Shown here one piece after another: positions 1 to 6,655 of a stretch of DNA of 15,102 nt. The notes below the pieces were generated by a model, which saw only the letters and a program-made list of their open reading frames with translations, did no database searches and was not told the origin of the DNA. This DNA is from Saprospiraceae bacterium. Lineage in GTDB: Bacteria > Bacteroidota > Bacteroidia > Chitinophagales > Saprospiraceae. The number at the start of each line of letters is the position of its first letter. Position 1 is the first letter of the stretch. The position numbers were made by a program, and so were the translations under genes. The stretch spans positions 1-15,102 of the forward strand of contig JAHDCE010000025.1 in assembly GCA_020630045.1 (NCBI GenBank). Direction: 5' to 3'.

Positions 1-512
1 TGGAACAATTCGTTCAACAAGTCCCTGGAAACGCCGTTTTGTACCATTTGTAAAAACAACCGCTCGATGTTTCCCTGGGACTGTGCCAAGGAGATAAAGC
101 CGGTCATTTTAACGACCATCATGCTATCTTCCGGCTTCCAATTGAAGTCCTTGTACCCTAGTAAACGCGACAATTCCCCAGGACGTTTTTTGGCGAATCC
201 CGCATTGGCTCCATCCGCATATGCGTCGAGCATTTTCCGTTCTTCCGGTTCAAGGGCAGCCAGTTCTTTTTTCGTGTTTTTTCCTAGGCCGATTCGCCGA
301 AAGAACTTGTCGATTTCTAGCATCTCATCACTACCGTCCAAGTGTTTCGATCCGGTTCCTTCTCCTAGTATTCGCATGAAGAGCATTTGCATACCTCTGT
401 CGATGGCGTGTGCATATCCGAGTCCGTACCAAAGTCCTTCATCATTCTTGGCTTCGATTCGGATAACTCCGCCTTCTGTTCTTTTGATATTACAATTCGG
501 TGTTCTATGCAT
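1..512 (-). CDS. Penicillin acylase family protein (N-terminal part, cut by window edge)
   Basis: This reading frame begins at ATG 512 and runs off the window after 170 codons. Residues 27-60 carry the N-terminal (alpha-chain) hallmark of the penicillin/acyl-homoserine-lactone acylase family (peptidase family S45, Ntn-hydrolase fold): GLWYGLGYAHAIDRGMQM, followed by an R-x-L-G-E-G-T-G stretch. Further family-like blocks are AYADGANAGFA (98-107) and NWKPEDSMMVVKM (124-136). Known members hydrolyse amide bonds of acylated compounds after self-cleavage; the catalytic beta-chain N-terminal residue lies outside the window, so activity cannot be judged. Most family members are exported, yet no signal peptide is visible here. 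An in-frame TAA at 527-525 rules out a longer N-terminus. The start lies 12 nt after the stop of the flavodoxin-like gene, so the two are probably co-transcribed. There is no obvious Shine-Dalgarno site. The substrate is unknown. Confidence 0.85.
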   Translation of the reverse strand, partial: MHRTPNCNIKRTEGGVIRIEAKNDEGLWYGLGYAHAIDRGMQMLFMRILGEGTGSKHLDGSDEMLEIDKFFRRIGLGKNTKKELAALEPEERKMLDAYADGANAGFAKKRPGELSRLLGYKDFNWKPEDSMMVVKMTGFISLAQSQGNIERLFLQMVQNGVSRDLLNELF

Positions 513-524
513 ATTAGTGAAGAG

Positions 525-1034
525 TTAGGTGATGGTTAGGTTTTGTTGGATGAAGGTTTGGAGGTTGTTGATTACCATTTGGGAAGGGTGTTTGTCTTCT
601 ATCCAAGTGTGGAGGTCTCCTTGGTAGTTCATTCCTAAGTAGCCAGCGCTTTCGCGAAATGGAATGAAAAACCCTTCTACCTGCGATGATTCTGAGCCGC
701 ATGATATGGCAGCCATATTTTTGCCCCTGAGTTTGCGGCCGATGTCCTTTTCTATTTGTAAGCAATCGGTGATGCGATCGAAAAAGTTTTTCATTATTCC
801 ACTCATGGAATACCAATATACCGGCGTGACAAAAACCATCAGGTCATAATTCAATAACAGATTCATGGTGGGCAGGAAATCATCGTCCATATGAGCATGG
901 TCGTAGGTGAAGGGATGGATTGTTTTTGTTTTTAAATCCAATACATCCGCTTGGATTCCTTTTTTTATTAGCTCGACGATTTTCGAGGAGTTACCCTTGC
1001 TTCTCGAACTTCCTTGGATGATGATGGTTTTCAT
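525..1034 (-). CDS. Flavodoxin-like NAD(P)H-dependent FMN oxidoreductase
   Basis: The 169-residue product has the flavodoxin-like fold of the NADPH-dependent FMN reductase / iron-sulfur-flavoprotein-like family. The first phosphate-binding loop is GSSRSKGNSSK (8-18). The second FMN loop is TPVYWYSMSGIMKNFFDR (70-87), which is strongly diagnostic. A third loop region is GKNMAAISCGSE (104-115). The length is normal for the family and there is no signal peptide, so it is a cytosolic FMN-dependent redox enzyme whose acceptor (quinone, flavin or other) cannot be told from sequence. It lacks the cysteine cluster of true iron-sulfur flavoproteins. An AAGGAA motif a few bases upstream of the ATG is an unusually good Shine-Dalgarno site for this window. 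It sits 11 nt after the SPOR gene and 12 nt before the acylase gene, which suggests one transcript. Confidence 0.88.
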   Translation of the reverse strand: MKTIIIQGSSRSKGNSSKIVELIKKGIQADVLDLKTKTIHPFTYDHAHMDDDFLPTMNLLLNYDLMVFVTPVYWYSMSGIMKNFFDRITDCLQIEKDIGRKLRGKNMAAISCGSESSQVEGFFIPFRESAGYLGMNYQGDLHTWIEDKHPSQMVINNLQTFIQQNLTIT

Positions 1035-1045
1035 GTGTTCCTTAA

Positions 1046-1582
1046 TTAAATTTTAGCGCCGAATCCGCCGCCTTCCATTCGATTGGACAAGGATTGGAAA
1101 TAATCTTTCAACTCAAGTCTTTCATCGGAATAAAGCCCTAGGGAAATCCGATAAACTCCGCCTGAATATCGAACATAAACTTTTCCCTTCAATTCGGGAT
1201 AAACCACATTGAACGCGGAAACATCCAATTTTTTAAACGCGCCCACCTGATAGGTATGGGTATAGAATTTACCCGGTTCATATTCTACTGCGAAAGTATC
1301 GGATACAATGTAAGCATCTTTGAAACCTTTCTTTTTTACCTTTGACAACACGATATCAGCAGTACGCTTATCCAAATAATTGCCTAGATAAATGCGATTT
1401 CCATTGTCGGACGGTTCGATGTCCACCATGCCCAATTGGTAAAGGAAATTTAATCGTTCCATATCCGGAGCTTTCTTCAAGGAGGCGACACGGATGCGGT
1501 AAGCGGTGGTGCCGGCGTCCATTTCCGGAAGGATAAATAAGGATAGGAATAAAAAAGAAAGGAGAAGGTAATTCAATTTCAT
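1046..1582 (-). CDS. Secreted protein with two SPOR-like repeats
   Basis: The 178-residue product begins with a hydrophobic signal peptide (about residues 1-22). The rest reads as two tandem SPOR-like units. The first (27-93) runs from YRIRVASL through RIYLGNYLDKRTADIVL to the end of its second strand. The second (109-178) runs from TYQVGAFKK through VYRISLGLYSDERLELKDY. Each has the beta-alpha-beta pattern and the (Y/V)-x-(I/V)-x-(L/V)-G core of SPOR domains, which in known proteins bind denuded peptidoglycan. A role in the periplasm at the cell wall is therefore inferred, although the repeats are divergent and some such Bacteroidota domains may bind other ligands. It is the first gene of a three-gene minus-strand unit, and a candidate promoter lies just upstream in the 77-bp divergent gap shared with the GH36 gene. 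Its functional link to the reductase and acylase is unknown. Confidence 0.72.
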   Translation of the reverse strand: MKLNYLLLSFLFLSLFILPEMDAGTTAYRIRVASLKKAPDMERLNFLYQLGMVDIEPSDNGNRIYLGNYLDKRTADIVLSKVKKKGFKDAYIVSDTFAVEYEPGKFYTHTYQVGAFKKLDVSAFNVVYPELKGKVYVRYSGGVYRISLGLYSDERLELKDYFQSLSNRMEGGGFGAKI

Positions 1583-1598
1583 CTGTTTATTTTTTTGT

Positions 1599-1628
1599 CA
1601 AAATAAACGTTTCTTTCTCTCCGTCCAA
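1599..1628 (-). promoter_or_regulatory. Candidate Bacteroidota-type promoter for the SPOR gene unit
   Basis: On the minus strand a TTG (1628-1626) is followed after 20 nt by TATTTTG (1605-1599), close to the Bacteroidota -33/-7 pattern TTG and TAnnTTTG but one base short in the -7 element. Transcription would start about 10 nt before the ATG at 1582. The 1583-1659 gap also has to hold the promoter of the divergent GH36 gene, for which no clear match was found. This is a consensus match only. Confidence 0.38.
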
Positions 1629-1659
1629 ATTTCCTTATCTTTCTCGCAAAATTCAGGCA

Positions 1660-3414
1660 TTGGAACATTTAGGAGCGACATCATTTATCCATTATGATGG
1701 AAAAAAATTAGAAGTAAAGGTCGGTGGATTGACTTCTACCGACGAATTGTATATTGACTTTACCAAAGGCGAATCTCCCCTTGGATATTCGTACAAAATG
1801 TTCGTACATCCCAAACAAACCATTTTAGTGGATGAGGTGGTCATCGAACTAGATGTCAGTTCTTTTCCCATTTCCAAAATATTCGGCAACGGTTTCCAGT
1901 CCTGGTCGGAAAGTCGGGAGTTCACACCCGATGAATCCATCCCCAGCATCAAGGGATTCGCAACGGCTTTTATGGGTAATTATGGGGATTATCACATCAA
2001 GGAAGTGAGAAGAGGGACGGGACTTATCCATTCTTGGAGTTACACTTATCTCAGGTCGCCTTCCGGCGAAATGTTGTTTGTCGGATCAATGGATGAAAAA
2101 ACGGGCTTCACTTTAATGACTTACAACCATTCCGCCAAGAAAATTCGAATAGAAAAGGAATGCAAGGGCTTGGAATTGACACACTCTTTCCCCGCCCTAG
2201 AAATTTGTATTCTTCAAGGAGAAGACAACCTGGTTTTCGACGAGTGGTTTAAGTTAGCCGGAATCGCCCCGCCTAAGGTCGAACCGGCATTCGGATGGAC
2301 GAGTTGGTATCATTATTACACGAAAATAAACGAGGAGGTCATCTCAAAAAACCTAGCGGCATTCAAGGAAAACGAAGTCCCGATTGACATCTTTCAAATT
2401 GATGACGGTTATCAGACCGGCGTAGGAGATTGGCTCAGTATCGATACTCAAAAATTCCCGAAAGGGATGGATAGTTTGGCGTCGGGAATACACGAAGGAG
2501 GATATAAGGCGGGCCTTTGGTTAGCGCCATTTGTTTGCGAGGCCAAATCCAAATTATTCAAGGAGCATCCGGAATGGATACTCAAGGATGAGAAGGGCAA
2601 ACCGGTGAAAGCCGGATACAATCCGATGTGGAGCGGTTGGTTTTATGCCTTGGATATTTACCACATCGAATTGCGTTATTATTTAAGTAATGTATTCAAT
2701 ACCATTTTGAATCAATGGGGATACGATATGGTGAAGTTGGATTTCCTGTATGCCGCTTGCATCTTACCCCGAAACAATAAAACGCGGGGACAAGTCATGG
2801 CGGATGGTATGGCATTTCTTCGAGAAGCTTGTGGAGATAAAATCATATTGGGCTGTGGTGTTCCCCTAGGACAGTCTTTCGGTTTAGTGGATTATTGTCG
2901 AATAGGTGCGGACATCCATCTTTCGTGGGAACACAAGCCACTCAAATTCCTGAGGAACCGGGAGCGGGTTTCCACTATCGTCGCCTTGCGTTCTGTCCTA
3001 GGAAGATGGCAGTTGGACAGAAGGGCCTTCGTCAATGATCCGGATGTGTTTCTCCTACGGGATGCCAAAAACAAACTGACTCCGGTTCAACAAAATACCA
3101 TTTTGACATTGAACTCCATCCTAGGGAATTTGATATTCACTTCGGATTATATCGGAGACTATTCACCCGAGCAATTGAGTGAATTCCGTTCGGCTATGCA
3201 GTGGAAAAACGCACGTGTAGAAAAGGTGATTCAAGAGGGAGATTTATATGCCGTTTCCTTTACTTGTGAAGGTTCGAATTTCCTAGCATTCGCCAACCTT
3301 TCCGGAAAGGAAATGACATTGGACAAGTTCAATAAAACAACCCTAAAATTCCCGAAAGGATTCCGATTGGAAGCCTACGAAACCATCGTTTTTTCAGGAG
3401 AACGGACGATTTGA
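1660..3414 (+). CDS. Cytosolic GH36 alpha-galactosidase
   Basis: The 584-residue product is a clan GH-D, family GH36 glycoside hydrolase. An N-terminal beta-sandwich (about 1-200) precedes the (beta/alpha)8 barrel, which opens at FGWTSWYHYY (211-220). The barrel includes QIDDGYQ (D248-D249), the nucleophile D361 in VKLDFLY, and the acid/base D418 in CRIGADIHLSWE. A small C-terminal beta domain ends with a basic/aliphatic tail. Known relatives remove terminal alpha-galactosyl (or alpha-N-acetylgalactosaminyl) groups from oligosaccharides, with retention of configuration. There is no signal peptide, so it should act in the cytoplasm on imported sugars, yet no transporter lies nearby. The start appears to be TTG: no ATG or GTG occurs upstream in this frame as far as the divergent SPOR gene, and the next Met is residue 47, inside the N-terminal domain. 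Raffinose-synthase-like transfer activity cannot be excluded. Confidence 0.93.
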   Translation: MEHLGATSFIHYDGKKLEVKVGGLTSTDELYIDFTKGESPLGYSYKMFVHPKQTILVDEVVIELDVSSFPISKIFGNGFQSWSESREFTPDESIPSIKGFATAFMGNYGDYHIKEVRRGTGLIHSWSYTYLRSPSGEMLFVGSMDEKTGFTLMTYNHSAKKIRIEKECKGLELTHSFPALEICILQGEDNLVFDEWFKLAGIAPPKVEPAFGWTSWYHYYTKINEEVISKNLAAFKENEVPIDIFQIDDGYQTGVGDWLSIDTQKFPKGMDSLASGIHEGGYKAGLWLAPFVCEAKSKLFKEHPEWILKDEKGKPVKAGYNPMWSGWFYALDIYHIELRYYLSNVFNTILNQWGYDMVKLDFLYAACILPRNNKTRGQVMADGMAFLREACGDKIILGCGVPLGQSFGLVDYCRIGADIHLSWEHKPLKFLRNRERVSTIVALRSVLGRWQLDRRAFVNDPDVFLLRDAKNKLTPVQQNTILTLNSILGNLIFTSDYIGDYSPEQLSEFRSAMQWKNARVEKVIQEGDLYAVSFTCEGSNFLAFANLSGKEMTLDKFNKTTLKFPKGFRLEAYETIVFSGERTI

Positions 3415-3428
3415 TAAAACTTAGTACT

Positions 3429-4481
3429 TTATACGTTTCCGACCAATTTAATCAAGATTACAAGCGCGACACTGACAACGAGTCCGAACAAGACTTTGAG
3501 TAAATCGCCACCGATATCTTTCATGGTTTTGGCGGATAGTTTTTTCTCCAGATGAATCCGCACGGCAATTTCACGACCGGCCAGTAATCCGATGAAAATC
3601 CAAGTGGTACTCATTGGTAATTTTTCATCAAAAAGTCCTAGGGCGTTTTTTTTGAATACGAATAAGATGATACCGTAAATAAAGTCGATAATCGTAGCGG
3701 ATCTGATATCGGTAGTATTGGTTTTAGCCAAAACCACTTTTTGCACAGCTCCACCTTTGGAGTAAAAAATATAAGCCAACAATCCGACAATTATCGCCAA
3801 TGAAATGGCGAATTCGGTAGCATTACCGGTCATCATTCCTTCTCCTTTGGCTTTGCCCGGGCCGAGATAAACATAAATATTAGCCAAGTCTTGTGTCAAC
3901 CATTGCGTCCAAAGGAAACCGGTGGTAAACCATTGCAACACCACCCAAATCTTTTTTTCCTTTTCCTTGATGGGATTATTAATGAATCGCTTTTCCAAAA
4001 TACTAGCGACAATCAAATAAATGACGATCGCTACCGTAAAGGAAATCACATACCCCATAAAAGATTTGTGGATCATTCCACCCAACTTGGATTCGAAGTC
4101 AATGACATTGGCCAGCATTTCGCCGACGTTGTTCCCCTCGATTGCGCTTAGTGAAAATAGCGTCAGAATCATAAAGGTAGTACTCACGGGAACTCCTAGT
4201 CGAGTGATGGACAGGAGTACCAAAGGAGGAAGTATGTACCAAAAAGACAGCTCCGAAGGAATATCGAATTTGTCCAATCGACCATAAGCAATATCGTCAC
4301 AAAGGTACCCATACACCAAAGTACCAATCAACAATACGGCTGCGAATCCGAACAATACATACCAGGGTCTTTGGGAGTTGGAACTAATGAAGGTTCCTAG
4401 AGTTTGAATCACGTCATTTCCCACTACCGAATAGCAAGCGAGGAAAAAGCCGAGCCACATAAAAATCATGGTAGGATCCAT
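3429..4481 (-). CDS. PiT-family (phosphate-permease-like) transporter, divergent
   Basis: This 350-residue, highly hydrophobic protein shows the internal duplication of the PiT family. Each half has an N-D/Q-D signature followed by a P-x-S-T-T helix: GNDVIQTLGTFISS (21-34) with GVPVSTTFMILT (96-107), and QWLTQDLANIYVYLGP (193-208) with LPMSTTWIFIGLL (288-300). About ten membrane segments can be drawn, with a polar loop around 170-180. Classical PiT proteins have GANDVANA in both halves; here the motifs are GNDVIQ and TQDLAN. It therefore belongs to a divergent branch that may carry phosphate, sulfate or another oxyanion, probably driven by Na+ or H+. It begins 10 nt after the arsenate reductase stop and should be co-transcribed with it. 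Its stop faces the GH36 stop across only 14 bp. Confidence 0.85.
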   Translation of the reverse strand: MDPTMIFMWLGFFLACYSVVGNDVIQTLGTFISSNSQRPWYVLFGFAAVLLIGTLVYGYLCDDIAYGRLDKFDIPSELSFWYILPPLVLLSITRLGVPVSTTFMILTLFSLSAIEGNNVGEMLANVIDFESKLGGMIHKSFMGYVISFTVAIVIYLIVASILEKRFINNPIKEKEKKIWVVLQWFTTGFLWTQWLTQDLANIYVYLGPGKAKGEGMMTGNATEFAISLAIIVGLLAYIFYSKGGAVQKVVLAKTNTTDIRSATIIDFIYGIILFVFKKNALGLFDEKLPMSTTWIFIGLLAGREIAVRIHLEKKLSAKTMKDIGGDLLKVLFGLVVSVALVILIKLVGNV

Positions 4482-4491
4482 AGCAATTATC

Positions 4492-4929
4492 TTATTCTGT
4501 TTTCTTTTTTATTCCTAGTTCGGGTAAAACCCGACTTCCACAAAAATCCTGAATCATATCTCTTACCCACCTAAATTCTTCTAGGGTTTCTTCTTCGTTT
4601 CCTTTAAAATGTGCGGGATCGGGAAAATCGAAGTGAATTCGTTTTCCGAGCCCCGGAAAAACGGGACAATTACCGGCTGCCCTGTCGCAGACGGTGAAAA
4701 TCAAATCCATTTCTAAGGAAATATATTCTTCAAGATGATTGGAGGTGTTGCCGCTGATGTCGATTCCGATTTCCGACATGACTTTGGCGGCATTGGAATT
4801 GACTCCTTGGGGGTCTGTCCCGGCACTATAAACAAGGTATTGTTCAATAGGCAATGATTGTCGGAGAAAACCCTCCGCCATCTGACTCCTACAGGAATTT
4901 CCGGTACATAGTACTAGGATGTTTTTCAT
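4492..4929 (-). CDS. arsC: Arsenate reductase, thioredoxin-coupled LMW-phosphatase type
   Basis: The 145-residue product has the low-molecular-weight phosphatase fold. The P-loop CTGNSCRS begins at C8, giving the C-x5-R signature with R14. The two further cysteines that define the thioredoxin-dependent arsenate reductase branch lie in VCDRAAGNCP (C81 and C88). The general acid is D104 in DFPDPAHF. Known enzymes reduce arsenate to arsenite by passing a disulfide through these three cysteines to thioredoxin; plain tyrosine phosphatases lack the C81/C88 pair, which favours arsenate reductase. It is cytosolic. No ArsR regulator or arsenite efflux gene is adjacent; instead a PiT-like permease follows after 10 nt. 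Upstream is a 274-bp gap with a candidate promoter and a small palindrome. Confidence 0.9.
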   Translation of the reverse strand: MKNILVLCTGNSCRSQMAEGFLRQSLPIEQYLVYSAGTDPQGVNSNAAKVMSEIGIDISGNTSNHLEEYISLEMDLIFTVCDRAAGNCPVFPGLGKRIHFDFPDPAHFKGNEEETLEEFRWVRDMIQDFCGSRVLPELGIKKKTE

Positions 4930-4955
4930 CCCCGCAAAATTGGTAAATAAATCAA

Positions 4956-4998
4956 TGGAGTGCGCACCTCCAATATTAAGTTTGTGTTAACTCGACAA
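4956..4998 (-). promoter_or_regulatory. Candidate promoter and small palindrome upstream of arsC
   Basis: On the minus strand TTG (4998-4996) is followed after 17 nt by TAATATTG (4978-4971), which differs from TAnnTTTG at one base; the spacing is shorter than usual. Overlapping its downstream end is an interrupted palindrome, TGGAG and CTCCA with a 7-nt centre (4956-4972), which could be an operator or a leader hairpin. The rest of the 4930-5203 gap shows no gene or clear terminator. This is a weak consensus match. Confidence 0.28.
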
Positions 4999-5203
4999 GT
5001 TTGATTTCTGGTTCATTTTGTTTTTCGGAGTTTAAAACTTAGCGTGAATCTTTGATAGGAGTAAGGATGTTTTTTCTAGCATGCCGACATCAATCGGAAA
5101 AAACTGTTCATTCATCTAATTTAATCACTTTTCGGGTATCTAATTCCAACATTGTGTACGTCTTAACGGTAGAAACAAATAAGAACTTGTCAATCCAAAT
5201 CAA

Positions 5204-5884
5204 ATGACTTATTTCGTAGGTTTCATATCCGGCGTATTTATCTGGCGCCATTGGGGGTTTTGGCTGTTTGTAGGCGTCATGTTTTATTTGGCTACCCGAA
5301 AATCCAAACCCAATAAAAACAAAATGTCTACCGACTTACTGAAGTTGAAAGCGGACTTGTCCCGTTTTTCCGGTAAAATGGTCAAGCTTGCTCAGGAAGA
5401 CATTGAATTGCTTTCATTGAACATTGAAGAAAAGGACGGAAGATTGTCCCGTGGCCAATCCGGTTCATTCGTTTCCATCTATCATGAACCTGTTCTGGGT
5501 TATTCCTATAAGGTATATCCTGCCAACAATCAATTCGCGGCACTTTGGGTCACCACGGCGGAGGATGAATTCGTGTATCGAATTACTCCCGACCAGACCC
5601 ATATACAGGTCAACGGATCGGACTGGGGTGAAATCAAAGACGATGGTGTCTTTTATCGAAAGGACAAAGGCACGAAAACACAATTAATTGAAAAAATCGG
5701 AGGAGGATATACCATCGTTAAAATCGGAGATAAAGTAGCGGGCCATGTGCTTTCTATCAGTTCCAACAACAATGATGTGAATCCAAGGGCTTTTGATTTG
5801 GTGGACGGTCATCTGTCAAATGAAGAACGTCAAACCTTTTTGGCATTGGCATTTCTTCTTATGGTTCGCCAAAATGTAAAATAA
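5204..5884 (+). CDS. Unrecognised membrane-anchored protein, possible tubby/scramblase-like domain
   Basis: I do not firmly recognise this 226-residue protein. Residues 4-31 form one hydrophobic, Trp/Phe-rich segment followed by TRKSKPNKNK, so it probably is a single-pass membrane protein with the rest in the cytoplasm. A short helical stretch (42-68) follows. Residues 80-205 alternate short beta strands with turns, for example YSYKVYPANNQFAALWV, THIQVNGSDWGEIKDDG and YTIVKIGDKVAG. It ends in a hydrophobic helix, EERQTFLALAFLLMVRQ. The strand-rich barrel with one final buried helix resembles the general plan of tubby/LURP-one/scramblase-like proteins, but that is inference from pattern alone. 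The ATG at 5204 keeps the membrane segment; Met41 would be a soluble alternative start. It stands alone, followed by a fold-back element. Confidence 0.7.
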   Translation: MTYFVGFISGVFIWRHWGFWLFVGVMFYLATRKSKPNKNKMSTDLLKLKADLSRFSGKMVKLAQEDIELLSLNIEEKDGRLSRGQSGSFVSIYHEPVLGYSYKVYPANNQFAALWVTTAEDEFVYRITPDQTHIQVNGSDWGEIKDDGVFYRKDKGTKTQLIEKIGGGYTIVKIGDKVAGHVLSISSNNNDVNPRAFDLVDGHLSNEERQTFLALAFLLMVRQNVK

Positions 5885-5923
5885 TGTGCAACTTTTGTAT
5901 TGATATAAAGTCTAATAGTATAT

Positions 5924-6089
5924 TAGACATTATTACGAATTAGATTGTATGGCTATAATTGATCTTTCATCCTCACTCTTCTTCATGTACTCATCATGGT
6001 AGCTACGGCTACCAGATTCCGTGCATTCATCAATTGAGAATAAAATCTCTAATTCTAGCTCTCATAAAAACAATTCGTAATAATGTCTA
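5924..6089. repeat. Fold-back element 1 (166 bp, nested inverted repeats)
   Basis: The ends are an exact 18-bp inverted repeat, TAGACATTATTACGAATT at 5924-5941 and its complement at 6072-6089. Inside are further mirrored pairs: GAATTAGA (5937-5944) with TCTAATTC (6048-6055), AATTGAT (5957-5963) with ATCAATT (6029-6035), and a central hairpin TGGTAGC / GCTACCA around loop TACG (5997-6014). The hairpin is within about 1 bp of the exact centre. The piece lies between two plus-strand genes and ends 37 bp before the next start codon, filling most of the 242-bp gap. No coding frame is evident. Length, nesting and loop core resemble the element at 13603-13766, so a REP/MITE-like non-autonomous repeat is the best reading. 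Confidence 0.75.
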
Positions 6090-6126
6090 TTAGAAGGGAA
6101 TATTATTTTCACCAAGGATCTATGAT

Positions 6127-6603
6127 ATGAAATATTTAGCGTTTACCATCATCTTTTGTCTTTCCATATTTCAAGCTCAAGCCCAAACCGAAATGGAAAA
6201 GGGTATGGAGGATATGAAGGAACAAATGGAGGAGTTCCGTCATCAAATGGAATACGCCCTCAAGGAAATGCAAAGCCAGATGGACGGGTTGATGGAAGGT
6301 GCTGAGAGTGGAACAATTATCATTGAAGGGGACACCATAATCATTGGAGATTTAGGTGAAAATCTAGAAAAACTCAAGTTTTTTGGTGATGTTTTCCAAA
6401 TGTCACCTGAGGATTTGGAAGGAAGTATGCTACAAGAAGGTTCTCCTTTCGGTCAACTCTTTGATTTATTAGGAGGCATGCAACGGAAATTGGAAGGTTC
6501 CGGTGAGTTGGAAGAAGGCAGGAATAGAGAAAAGGATTCTTCAGATGATTCTGATGAAGAAAAACCGACTCGGAAAAAGAAAAGAAAAACATATTCGCTA
6601 TAA
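6127..6603 (+). CDS. Secreted Met-rich coiled-coil protein, unknown function
   Basis: The 158-residue product starts with a clear signal peptide (MKYLAFTIIFCLSIFQAQAQ), probably cut near residue 18-20. Residues 21-58 are a charged helix rich in Met and Glu, with Met recurring every three to seven positions (23, 27, 30, 34, 41, 48, 52, 56), likely a short coiled coil. A beta-like doublet, GTIIIEGDTIIIGD (62-75), follows. The middle (80-125) is amphipathic. The C-terminus is strongly acidic (SSDDSDEEKP, 138-147) and then basic (RKKKRK). I recognise no domain. It is presumably periplasmic or surface-exposed. It stands just downstream of fold-back element 1, and a strong hairpin terminator follows its stop. 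A lone AAGGA lies about 10 nt before the ATG. Confidence 0.72.
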   Translation: MKYLAFTIIFCLSIFQAQAQTEMEKGMEDMKEQMEEFRHQMEYALKEMQSQMDGLMEGAESGTIIIEGDTIIIGDLGENLEKLKFFGDVFQMSPEDLEGSMLQEGSPFGQLFDLLGGMQRKLEGSGELEEGRNREKDSSDDSDEEKPTRKKKRKTYSL

Positions 6604-6614
6604 TTTCAAATAGC

Positions 6615-6655
6615 AAATAAGGGCTTGGGCTGACCAAGCCCTTATTTTTTTGGCA
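6615..6655. terminator. Bidirectional intrinsic terminator
   Basis: A 14-bp perfect stem (6615-6628 with 6634-6647) around a 5-nt loop is rich in GC in its inner half. It is flanked by a T run on the plus side and an A run on the other side, so it can stop both strands. It lies between the convergent stops of the Met-rich secreted gene (6603) and the DUF1295 gene, whose TAA at 6644-6642 is inside the stem. Confidence 0.85.

Noticed and set aside
67..528. Plus-strand open frame of 153 codons
   Set aside because: It lies opposite the penicillin-acylase frame, which matches its family clearly; the plus-strand product is Ser/Pro-rich with no family resemblance, so it is a shadow.
514..816. Minus-strand open frame of 100 codons overlapping the flavodoxin-like gene
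   Set aside because: It overlaps the well-supported FMN reductase on the same strand in another frame, and its composition (His, Arg and Pro rich) is typical of a shifted frame.
4977..4984. TAAGTTTG on the plus strand as a promoter for the gene at 5204
   Set aside because: It fits the -7 consensus, but no TTG lies 19-20 nt upstream, and it would give a leader of over 200 nt.
4930..5203. Hidden small gene or ArsR-type operator upstream of arsC
   Set aside because: No reading frame with a start and coding-like composition was found, and the only palindrome is a 5-bp interrupted one, too weak to call an ArsR site.
5885..6126. Fold-back element 1 as a simple intrinsic terminator of the gene at 5204
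   Set aside because: The outer arms are AT-rich and about 130 bp apart and no U run follows the central hairpin; a repeat element explains it better, though some termination is possible.
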